Of a stretch of DNA of 64,000 nucleotides, positions 55,318 to 64,000 are shown piece after piece. Origin of the DNA: Linanthus parryae (lineage: Eukaryota > Streptophyta > Magnoliopsida > Ericales > Polemoniaceae); NCBI GenBank assembly GCA_023055425.1, contig JALGPY010000005.1, positions 84,981,495-85,045,494 of the forward strand. Reading direction: 5' to 3'. Within the stretch, counting starts at the first letter, position 1; the number at the start of each line of letters is the position of its first letter. Below the pieces are notes generated by a model. That model searched no databases and was not told the origin of the DNA. It worked only from the letters and a program-made list of their open reading frames with translations. The translations under genes were made by a program, and so were the position numbers.

Positions 55318-56480
55318 TGATATCTTCATCATCACTGTAATATTCTAGATTTTTGAATAACATTATTTAGTAAATATGTGTTTTAGTGTTTTTTTCTTGA
55401 AACTTGTGTTTTAGTGTTATACAGTACATAAAATTATGTTATAATTATTTACATGTCAATGTGGTTGTGGTGATATATATACACACACAGAATGTCTTTT
55501 GTTGTAAAATGTATTTTCAATTGAATATCAATTTTATGTATCTTCTTACAAAAGGATTTTCTCAGTGTTGAAGTATTTACAGTTGAGTGTCAACTTTATA
55601 TAATTTCTTGTTATTTTTTTAAAATTATATTAAGTAACAATAAAAAAAAGTTTGCAAAACTTTATATAATTTATTGCGAAAGGTATTTTCCTAGTGTTGA
55701 AGTAATCTCAATAGATCCATTGTTAATATTTAATGGGAGAGGTAGGACAAGATACTGGTGTGGAAAAGTTGACCTGTCACATAATTAGTTACAATTTGGT
55801 CTGGGGTGGTTCAAGCAGCACCTGCTTGTTTTTGTTTTTAATTAGTCATCGCACAGAAAAATATTGAGCAGTGGTAAACTAATTGTGTCATGACCTCCAC
55901 CGGGCACCCCCACTGTTTATATGTAGAGGTGCCAACTTCTTTAGTTATTCACCTCCTCCCATGTTCTATAATATTCAGCATTTTGGGAGTTGCTTATCTG
56001 ATTTGAGTCCCATTTTGAAATGATATTATTTTTGTTAGAAATTAGAGTTCTGAAAGTGAGATGTTGCCATATAAACGCAAGAGATAGTGTGACGATCCGT
56101 CACACTTTTAATACAAAAATATTGATTATACGATAAAATTACAGTTTATTATCAGTTCGTCTGGCACTTCTAGACATCCAAAAGTCTACCAGGGGGACTC
56201 ACAAGTTCACCAGACAACTTTTTTAATCAAATTTTTGAAAAACTTGTACGTTACTGAATTCACTAAAAATGACATAAAATGACATATTTCAAAAATATAT
56301 ATGATTTTTTATTTTAACAATATATTACAACTTCCACTAAAAATAACTAAAAACAACTATTCTAGCTAAAATTTGTATTTTTATTAAATTATACATAATT
56401 TTAACTACTAGCATCGGAGATGCCTTTTTTAGTAGAGAAACAAATTTATTAATAAATAATTGCATACATAAAGGGAGAAA
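55318..56480. other. AT-rich intergenic region
   Basis: No gene seen. A short TA/CA repeat lies at 55475-55490 and a small palindrome (gtgacgatccgtcac) at 56089-56103. Confidence 0.5.
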
Positions 56481-56508
56481 TGGCAATTTGCTTTAGCCGA
56501 CTCCTGAT

Positions 56509-57520
56509 CTAGTCGGATGTGAAGTCTGATCTCAAAGTATGCTTAGCTATGCGATCAGGACCGGTCACTTCGCACCTTGGAATTTTTTGAATGTTCATCT
56601 TCGCAAAGCAAGCAGTTTGGTGAAAGATGTCTCTGAACAGGTTAACGTTGGAATTACACTTGCGGAGAGTGCGAGTCAAGGAGGCACAATCTGTAGCCAC
56701 AACCACATTGAGGTAGCTATAAGAGGAAAGTCGTTTAAGAATCTGAAGAAGAGTTGAGGCTTCTGATTCAAAGGCTGAGTTGCACTTAAAGGCCAAACTT
56801 TTCTCGTGGGTGCGCTCTCCAAGGGTGTTGAAAAAGACCCAAGCTCCTGCTGCTCTGCTTGTTCCTTTGTCCCATGTTGCATCAATCATGCAAAGGCTCG
56901 ACAATTGCCAGGGTGTGGAGGGTCTTACTGATGGGTTTGTGAAGATCAATGGGTTAACTGGAATGGGCTTTGTAAATATGGACGTAGTTGACGGGATGAT
57001 GGTGAGAACGGAAGGGTTTTTAAAGAATCAACGGGCCCCGAATGACGTGCTTCATAGCCGCATAATTCATGTTAATCCAATTATGCCAAAGAGTTTGAAA
57101 AATGTAAACTTTGTCCTCCAAATGTGAGAATAGCAGAAATAGTTTCTGTTGCTGAGGTAAGTGGAAAGTGCCTATAGTCGAGGCCTAGTCGTGATACTCT
57201 CCAAATGTATAAAGAGATATTGCACTCGAAAAAATAGTCATGTTTTCCGAAGGTGCCGAACACCTGGCACATGAGGGGATTTGAACGACCTTTCGGATGA
57301 GAAGGTTTTCCATGTGAGGAAGGGCGCTGACCGAGATCTTACAGCAAAAAGATATCAGTTTAGGGGATAAAGTCAGAGGACGAATGAGCTTGTTCAGGCT
57401 CTGCTGAGCACTAGGACCTGGCACTACTTCTAAGGAGCTGTTGGCCTCTGCCAGTCTCGCCATTCTTCAGGCTAGGTGGCAAGCTGACTTCAATGTGAAG
57501 ATACCATTTTTTCATGTGCG
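56509..57520 (-). pseudogene. 3' remnant of an L1-type LINE (zf-RVT and RNase H)
   Basis: Minus strand, 5' to 3': fragments of a zf-RVT region (ENLLIRKVVQIPSCARCSAP near 57320, then FFECN), a broken linker, and an RNase H-like domain in one open frame (56949-56509; CMIDATWDKG, ESEASTLLQ, VATDCASL). The catalytic Asp, Glu, Asp pattern is still visible. Upstream of the zf-RVT no reverse transcriptase remains, so the copy is 5'-truncated, with frame breaks between 57260 and 56950. It is not closely related to the LINE at 33.7-39.5 kb. Confidence 0.7.
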
Positions 57521-57540
57521 CCCAAAAAATCTTGGACAGA

Positions 57541-58128
57541 TGACGCGATTTCTTAACGCGTATGCGCAAGTGCACGGTCAAGTAATATAATGGTGGTATT
57601 TCAACCCCAAGATATCGATCCCATGAGGACAGACTCGAGACTACTTAGTTAGTTGATTAATTTAGAATACGGTACAAGGAAGAAGATTGAGATTAAAGAG
57701 TTCGTCACACACAAACAAGTGACTGAATATTAAAATAAATAACTAAACTAATATTTTTGGATTTTTTTATTTAATAAACAAGTATGGAAAAACTAGGCGA
57801 TCTCTAGATCACCTAGGGTTGTAGACGAATACCGGTTCAACTATGTAACACATCAATCCTATTCTAGTTCAACCAGGTAATAGGCTATGACAATATCCTG
57901 TCGGTCTCATGTCATTTTACGTCTCAGTTAACTACAATCTCCTCTCGGTCTCATGTTGTCTACCGGTCCGTTCTAGTAGGCTAACGACATAACGGGTCCC
58001 GACGGTCCACCGTTTCACGAAACAGTCGAATCTCACCTACTGAATCTACCCACTAAGGCCAATCCTAACACTTCTCCTTTTTGGTCTCGGTGATTCGGGA
58101 TTGTGTTCAAGTTCTCATCACAATTAGG
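57541..58128. repeat. Repeat sequence interrupted by the copia element
   Basis: Non-coding. On the minus strand it ends in gtgcacttgcgc and gcgtca, resembling LTR termini of plant retrotransposons. It is cut at 58128 by the copia LTR, so it is an older repeat into which the copia inserted. Identity is not established. Confidence 0.35.
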
Positions 58129-59559
58129 TGTAGGGTTTTGATTCATGGATCGCGCAAACGGAAGCATAATCAAACAAACAACCATGCAAAACCCTCCAAG
58201 GATCACAAGTCTAGATGCATAACGATAGTAAAGGTAAGAAATCATAAACACACCTTTGGGTTCTCCTTGATGACTTCAAACGCGAATAGTGTCACGTTCT
58301 CTATAGTTGATCCACGCCTAGAGTTGTTCCTAGATCTCCAATCTCCTTGGTGCTAGCCCGGATTGAAAGGAGGGTGAAGGAATCACGCAAAACGAGGCAC
58401 CAAAAGGGGTTTCGGCCCTTTGTGGCGTCGGGGACAAGGGGCGGCGGCAAAGGGGGCGGCGTCCCTCTTTGTGGCTTGCTCTCTCTCTCCTTTGTTCTCT
58501 CCTACTCTTGTTATGTTCTCTCTAGAGCATAAAGTGTGTAGGGAAGGAAGGAGGAGGGTCCTTTATATAGTCCAACAACTCCTTGTCAACTACTTAAAGG
58601 ACTTATTCTAGTCCTACTAGAGTTCAATTTAGTCCCTTCCTTGCAAATTAGTCCCTACTAAGTTTGCAAGGGTTTGCAAAGTGATCCTTCTAATTAATTA
58701 ATCCAATTAATTAATTCCACAATCTAGTACAACTCTATATAGCGTGTGACCCCATAGGTTCTATCTAGTTGGTAGCAACTCTTTGCTAATATGGAGCGGT
58801 TTCTAGCAAAACATCCATTCTAGCCAACTAATAGAATAGTCATCTAGACAACCTTGTACAAGTAATTGTCTCATCCCTTTGCCTCCATATCCGGATTGGA
58901 CACGAGACATACAAGTCACACTCGTATATCCAATCCCTAGTTTCTCGATCCATGGAATAGCCTTATTCGTGCAAATAACATCAATATCCCATATATTGAT
59001 TTATTTGAGTCTGGCCAGACATTCTATAAGCACTATCCTCGAGTGGCCTTGGATATTTGCTCCCGTTATGTGGGAGGGGCAAATCCTCTCTACGTCCACT
59101 ACGATCTCTAAGCTTGCTTCTCATTGTATCCAGTACACGCCTTTATAACTACCCAGTTACGGTGTAGCGTTTAACGCTACCAAGATCACAATGATCCACA
59201 ACTAGAATATCTAGTGACTTCAAGTCTAAGGATGACAATACCATTGTACCCGAGAAGCACTTGTGACTCAACATAACGTATATGTAGCCTTCTCGGTAAT
59301 GGGTCAATCCAGTGCAACATTCCGTAATGCACACCTATGTGTTGGATCGTGATATCTCCATACCAATCCAACCCCATACTAGTCTATAGATGATTGTCCC
59401 ATTTAATCATTATACTTGACTAGGGATATTTAAGATAAACAACACAATTGTAAATCTAAGGACTTCATTATATTAAATATCCAATAAATAATAAATGAAT
59501 TTCTAGCCAATTACAAATTCATACTAAACTAGATTGCCTCTAGGGCATCTATTCCAACA
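58129..59559 (-). repeat. 3' LTR (about 1431 bp) of the copia element
   Basis: The outer boundary at 59559 (TGTTGGAAT on the minus strand, after the polypurine tract) is firm. The inner boundary at 58129 is proposed from a CCCTACA end following a gcttccg...gcgc stretch typical of this family's U5. A TATA box at 58561-58570 and a GA/CT-rich leader downstream of it support U3-R-U5 order. Confidence 0.75.
58560..58571 (-). promoter_or_regulatory. TATA box of the copia LTR promoter
   Basis: Minus strand gactatataaag, a consensus plant TATA box. The transcript start is expected about 30 bases downstream, near 58530. The matching copy in the 5' LTR would drive the element. Confidence 0.7.
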
Positions 59560-59573
59560 GTCTCCCACTTGCA

Positions 59574-62500
59574 CTAGAGCCAATCTGGCGCATCTCGTAT
59601 GCCCATACTCCTAGTGTGCCCTTCATGCTTCCACTGCGTGAGAGGCTTTGTAAGCGGGTCTGACAGATTATCATCTGTAGGAATCTTGCATATCCGAACG
59701 TCTCCTCTATCGATAATATCTCGAATCAGATGAAACTTCCTGAGCACATGCTTGGACTTCTGGTGCGATCTGGGTTCCTTTGATTGCGCGATTGCCCCAG
59801 TGTTGTCACAGAACAACTCCACTGGATCCGCAATGCTAGGGACCACACCAAGTTCAGAAACAAACTTTCTGATCCAAACAGCCTCCTTTGCTGCGCCATT
59901 CGCAGCAATGTACTCAGCCTCTGTTGTATAATCAGCTACCGTCTCTTGCTTGGAACTCTTCCAGCTCACCGCTGCTCCATTCAGGCAAAACACATATCCC
60001 GACTGTGATCTAAAGTCATCTCTATCGGTTTGGAAGCTTGCATCAGTGTAACCCCTTACACGCAACTCTTCCTCACCGCCAAACATCAAGAAGGCATCCT
60101 TAGTTCTTCTCAAGTACTTTAGGATGTTCTTGACAGCAATCCAGTGACTCTCACCTGGATTGGATTGGTATCTGCTTGTCATACTCAATGCATATGACAC
60201 ATCTGGTCTAGTACATAACATGGCGTACATGATGGATCCTATGGCCGAGGCATAGGGAATCCTACTCATGCGTTCCTTCTCAATCTCATTGGAAGGACAA
60301 CCACTCTTCGAAAGAGTGATTCCATGTGACATGGGCAAGAATCCCTTCTTGGAATCTTGCATGTTGAACCGTTTCAACACCTTGTCAATATATGTACTTT
60401 GACTTAGGCCAAGCAACCTCTTAGATCTATCTCTATAGATCTTTATACCAAGTATATAGGCTGCTTCCCCTAAGTCTTTCACTGAGAAACACTTTCCTAG
60501 CCAATCTTTCACAGATTGCAGCATGGGAATGTCGTTTCCAATGAGTAGTATGTCATCCACATACAAGACCAGAAAAGCTACAGAGCTCCCACTAACCTTC
60601 TTGTAGACACAAGACTCATCTTCGTTTCTGATGAAGCCAAACTCTTTGACCACTTCATCAAAACGTCGATTCCAACTCCTAGAAGCTTGCTTCAATCCAT
60701 AAATGGATCGTTGCAGCTTACAGACTTTGTTGGCTTGCTTTGGATCCTCAAAACCCTCTGGCTGTATCATATACACGTCCTCGAGGAGATTCCCATAAAG
60801 GAATGCTGTTTTGACATCCATCTGCCAAATCTCATAGTCGTAGTATGCTGCAATTGCAAGTAGGATTCGGATGGATTTGGTCATAGCGACTGGTGAAAAG
60901 GTTTCATCATAGTCAATACCATGAATCTGTCTGAATCCTTTAGCCACCAATCGGCCCTTATAGGTAATCACATTACCATCCATGTCGATCTTCTTCTTGA
61001 AGACCCACTTGCACCCTATAGGCCGCGCCCCATCAGGTGGTTCCACCAAAGTCCATACTTTGTTGGTATACATGGATTCCATCTCGGATCTCATGGCCTC
61101 AAGCCACTTCTGCGAGTCTGGGCCTTTCATGGCCTCCTCATAGGTAGTAGGCTCATCATCTATGAGCATCGTGTCACCGGAATCAGTTACGAGAAGTCCG
61201 TACCTCTCGGGTTCCTGGCGCACTCTACTAGATCTACGAAGCTCTTGTGTTACCTGAACAGGTGGATCCACAACTGCTTGTGATTCCTGTTCATGTTCCA
61301 TAATCGGTTCAGTGATTTGTGGTTCTTGAACCTCTTCAAGTTCTACATTCCTCCCACTTGCTTCTTTAGAGACAAACTCTCTTTCTAGAAACACGCCGGT
61401 CCAAGCAACAAACACTTTGTTCTCGGTTGGATTGTAGAAGTAGTATCCCTTAGTTTCCTTAGGGTACCCCACAAATTTACACTTATCCGATTTAGGCCCT
61501 AGCTTGTCTGATTGTAAACGTTTTACATAGACATCGCAGCCCCAAATCCTCATGAACGACAGCGTGGGACGCCTCCCACTCCACATCTCATATGGTGTCT
61601 TCATGACTGATTTAGATGGAACACGGTTAATGGTAAAAGCTGCACTTAATAGAGCGTAGCCCCAAAATGATAATGGAAGATCGGTTTGACACATCATAGA
61701 CCGAACCATATCCAATAGGGTTCGATTCCTCCTCTCGGACACGCCATTCCATTGTGGCGTTCCGGGTGGAGTGAGTTGGGACACGATCCCACACTCTCTA
61801 AGATAGTCGTCAAACTCTTGGCTTAAGTATTCTCCTCCACGATCCGATCGTAGAGCCTTGATACTTTTGCCAAGTTGCTTCTCTACTTCATTCTTGAATT
61901 CTTTGAACACTTCAAAGGATTCGGATTTTGCCCTCATAAGGTACACAAATCCATATCTACTGTAATCATCAGTAAATGTAATGAAGTAGACATAACCACC
62001 CCTGGCAGGCGTGGCAAATGGTCCACACACATCGGTATGTATGAGCGCCAATTGCTCACTAGTCCTCTCACCTTTCTTATTGAAAGGGGACTTTGTCATT
62101 TTTCCCAATAAACAAGCCTCACATGTCTCATATGATTCAAAATCAAATGAGTCTAGTAATCCATCCTTATGGAGTCTAGATACACGTTTCTCATTTATGT
62201 GGCCTAAACGACAATGCCATAAATAAGCAGGATTTAAATCATTTATTTTAATCCGCTTGGTATTAATGTTGTAGACAGGATTACTTAGATCAAGGACATA
62301 AAGTCCATTAAATAATTGCGCACTAAAATAGTGAATATTATTCAAATAAAAGGAACAACAATTGTTCTTTATTGAAATAATAAAACCTTCCTTGTCCAAA
62401 CAAGAAATAGAAATAATGTTTCTGCTCATAGCAGGCACAAAATAGCAATTATTTAATTCTAAAACTAATCCTGAAGGCAGAGATAGCTCGCAAACGTCTA

Positions 62501-63524
62501 TGGCCAACGCAGCAACCTTTGCTCCATTCCCAACGCGCAAATCTACCTCCCCTTTAGCCAATCTTTTACTTCTCTTTAGATCCTGCATATTTCGACAAAT
62601 ATGAGATCCACATCCAGTATCTAATACCCATGATGTAGAGACAGTTAAATTGACATCTACAACAAAAATACCTGGTGGTGGTGGAATCACTATTCCAAGC
62701 CTCTTGTCCTCCAGATATTTTGGGCAGTTCCTCCTCCAGTGTCCAGGTTGACTACAGTAGTGACATTCACCCTTAGTCACGACCTTGGCAATGGCACCAA
62801 CAGGTTTAAGGGCTTGTTCCTTGGACTTAGCAACTGACTTGCCTTTGCCCTTGGAGGAAGAGGCAAACTTTTTACCCTTTCCTTTATGCACCATCATAAT
62901 GGCTTTGCCCTTACCCTTATTGATGCTCTGTTCAGCCGTCCTCAACATGTTGAGCAAATCTGGCAGTGGTTTAACGATCTCGTTCATGTTATAGTTCATA
63001 ATGAACTGTCCATAACTCTCGGGCAACGATTGCAACACGAGATCGGTTGCCAACTCTTGGCCGACCGGGAACCCAAGCCGGGCGAGATTCTCCAAGTACC
63101 CGATCATTCGGAGTACATGGGGTCCCACTGGGTTCCCTTCTGCTAGATGACATTTGAACAGTGCCTTTGAGACCTCATACCTCTCTACCCTCGCCTGCTC
63201 TTGGAAGAGCTGCTTTAGATGTTCGATCATATCGACAGCATTCATGTTCTCATGTTGCTTCTGAAGCTCAGAGGTCATGGTGCAAAGCATTAGGCAGGCC
63301 GCATCATTAGCGTCATCAACACGCTTTTGATATGCCTTTAAGGCAGCAGGTGTCTGATTCTCTGGACCTTCAGGAACATGCTCCTCTATTGCGTACAGCT
63401 TCTTCTCTTGCTTGAGAACAATTCTCAAGTTTCTGTACCAATCGAGAAAGTTGGTTCCTGAGAGCTTGTCCTTCTCAAGGACAGATCGTAGGGAATGTTG
63501 TGAACTCGATGAGTTGTTTGCCAT
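59574..63524 (-). CDS. Ty1/copia gag-pol polyprotein, intact
   Basis: 1316 residues with no stop or frameshift. Domains in order: copia gag (about 15-210, UBN2/DUF4219 type), Lys-rich linker, CCHC knuckle (CHYCSQPGHWRRNC near 254), aspartic protease (WVLDTGCGSHIC near 300), integrase zinc region (HCRLGHINEKR...CEACLLGK) and core (HTDVCGPF, the RSDRGGEY and GVSERRNRT blocks), reverse transcriptase (KGRLVAKGFRQIHGIDYDETF, LYVDDILLIG) and RNase H (YTDASFQ, TEAEYIA, LFCDNTGAI). The start ATG at 63524 is the first in a good context (aattccaaATGGC). All catalytic residues that I can check are present, so the element is potentially active. The protein makes the capsid, copies the RNA and inserts the DNA. 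Confidence 0.96.
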   Translation of the reverse strand: MANNSSSSQHSLRSVLEKDKLSGTNFLDWYRNLRIVLKQEKKLYAIEEHVPEGPENQTPAALKAYQKRVDDANDAACLMLCTMTSELQKQHENMNAVDMIEHLKQLFQEQARVERYEVSKALFKCHLAEGNPVGPHVLRMIGYLENLARLGFPVGQELATDLVLQSLPESYGQFIMNYNMNEIVKPLPDLLNMLRTAEQSINKGKGKAIMMVHKGKGKKFASSSKGKGKSVAKSKEQALKPVGAIAKVVTKGECHYCSQPGHWRRNCPKYLEDKRLGIVIPPPPGIFVVDVNLTVSTSWVLDTGCGSHICRNMQDLKRSKRLAKGEVDLRVGNGAKVAALAIDVCELSLPSGLVLELNNCYFVPAMSRNIISISCLDKEGFIISIKNNCCSFYLNNIHYFSAQLFNGLYVLDLSNPVYNINTKRIKINDLNPAYLWHCRLGHINEKRVSRLHKDGLLDSFDFESYETCEACLLGKMTKSPFNKKGERTSEQLALIHTDVCGPFATPARGGYVYFITFTDDYSRYGFVYLMRAKSESFEVFKEFKNEVEKQLGKSIKALRSDRGGEYLSQEFDDYLRECGIVSQLTPPGTPQWNGVSERRNRTLLDMVRSMMCQTDLPLSFWGYALLSAAFTINRVPSKSVMKTPYEMWSGRRPTLSFMRIWGCDVYVKRLQSDKLGPKSDKCKFVGYPKETKGYYFYNPTENKVFVAWTGVFLEREFVSKEASGRNVELEEVQEPQITEPIMEHEQESQAVVDPPVQVTQELRRSSRVRQEPERYGLLVTDSGDTMLIDDEPTTYEEAMKGPDSQKWLEAMRSEMESMYTNKVWTLVEPPDGARPIGCKWVFKKKIDMDGNVITYKGRLVAKGFRQIHGIDYDETFSPVAMTKSIRILLAIAAYYDYEIWQMDVKTAFLYGNLLEDVYMIQPEGFEDPKQANKVCKLQRSIYGLKQASRSWNRRFDEVVKEFGFIRNEDESCVYKKVSGSSVAFLVLYVDDILLIGNDIPMLQSVKDWLGKCFSVKDLGEAAYILGIKIYRDRSKRLLGLSQSTYIDKVLKRFNMQDSKKGFLPMSHGITLSKSGCPSNEIEKERMSRIPYASAIGSIMYAMLCTRPDVSYALSMTSRYQSNPGESHWIAVKNILKYLRRTKDAFLMFGGEEELRVRGYTDASFQTDRDDFRSQSGYVFCLNGAAVSWKSSKQETVADYTTEAEYIAANGAAKEAVWIRKFVSELGVVPSIADPVELFCDNTGAIAQSKEPRSHQKSKHVLRKFHLIRDIIDRGDVRICKIPTDDNLSDPLTKPLTQWKHEGHTRSMGIRDAPDWL

Positions 63525-64000
63525 TTGGAATTCTACAAAAGGAAAATACGCAAGTTTTAGTATTTGTGAATTTTTGACTATATTTAATAATGGCTAGTTT
63601 ATTAAATATAGCTCCCACTATTTTTCTACGGATTAATAACCCTCAAGATATTAATGCGGAAAATATCCTTATATTTTCTAGTGGGCCAAGATCCATCTTT
63701 TTCATCTCCTTATGAGCTTGCTTTGGCAAGTCACCCATAATTCGATTACTTCTTAGGTAGGAACGATTCCAATTGCATCCCATATGCAACTCTTGGTTCA
63801 ATCGGGCAAATAACTCCTTATTTATCCATCCTTATGGATAATCCCAATTGATTGCCTCTAGGTTTCTTAATCAAATTAATAGCCTAGTTATGTTCAACCT
63901 CTTATCTAAACAATTGCACATTGTTACGTGCCATCGCATTCTATCATTATGAACCAAGTCGCCATGCTTTGGCACGCACGAACTTGATAAATAATGATGA
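63525..64000 (-). other. Copia 5' leader
   Basis: Non-coding sequence upstream of the copia start codon. Just before the ATG the minus strand reads ttccttttgtag, which could be a splice acceptor in the leader. No primer-binding site is present, so the leader continues off-window. Confidence 0.55.

Larger units (their letters stand above)
58129..64000 (-). mobile_element. Ty1/copia Angela-type retrotransposon, cut by the right edge
   Basis: On the minus strand: leader (64000-63525), one intact gag-pol (63524-59574), polypurine tract (aagtgggaga, 59560-59570) and 3' LTR (59559-58129). The LTR start TGTTGGAATAGATGCCCTAGAGGCAA closely resembles that of Angela/BARE/WIS elements. The 5' LTR and primer-binding site lie beyond the window, so target-site duplication cannot be tested. 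Confidence 0.9.

Overview
This is plant nuclear DNA, most likely from a non-grass angerm flowering plant (a eudicot is the best guess). It holds two intron-rich plant genes on the + strand, an NF-YB transcription factor subunit and the HECT ubiquitin ligase UPL4. They sit among LTR retrotransposons, L1-type LINEs and small DNA transposons. There is no bacterial, organellar or CRISPR content.

1-20.1 kb is a nested transposon stack. The window opens inside the integrase of a chromodomain Ty3/gypsy element (Tekay/Del-like) and its 3.2 kb 3' LTR (1773-4937). Next comes the 3' part of a second Ty3/gypsy-like element, read here as Tat lineage. It carries an antisense plant-mobile-domain gene (5084-7988), now broken by stop codons, and a short LTR (8385-8991). 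That LTR abuts the last codons of a hAT transposase. The hAT reading frame is split by a complete but decayed Tekay-like element on the minus strand (9071-19933; 2.55 kb LTRs, TSD ctaat, initiator-Met PBS) and resumes at 19939.

20.1-33.7 kb: a gene-poor gap, then NF-YB (23153-31908) in six coding exons. These include a 6-nt microexon and a terminal exon of 16 codons beyond a 7.6 kb intron that holds several MITE-like elements. Two related Stowaway-type MITEs follow.

33.7-39.5 kb: an almost intact L1 LINE (ORF1, ORF2, RNase H, poly-A, target-site duplication) that landed a few hundred bases upstream of UPL4.

39.6-51.5 kb: UPL4 (15 coding exons, about 1527 residues, HECT cysteine visible). 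Its fifth coding intron (3.8 kb) is a small transposon nest.

51.5-58.1 kb: non-genic DNA with DNA-transposon remnants, a long CTT microsatellite, a 450 bp direct repeat and an antisense LINE remnant.

58.1-64 kb: an intact minus-strand Ty1/copia element of the Angela type (3' LTR, TATA box, 1316-residue polyprotein). Its 5' LTR lies beyond the right edge.

The two host genes are unlinked in function: NF-YB is a histone-fold subunit of the CCAAT-binding NF-Y complex, and UPL4 attaches ubiquitin to proteins. I see no convincing new multi-gene system. The most unusual points are the microexon, the paired tandem splice acceptors in NF-YB, tRNA-like modules inside several unrelated transposons, the antisense PMD gene with its own promoter, and the periodic interior of the 9-20 kb element.
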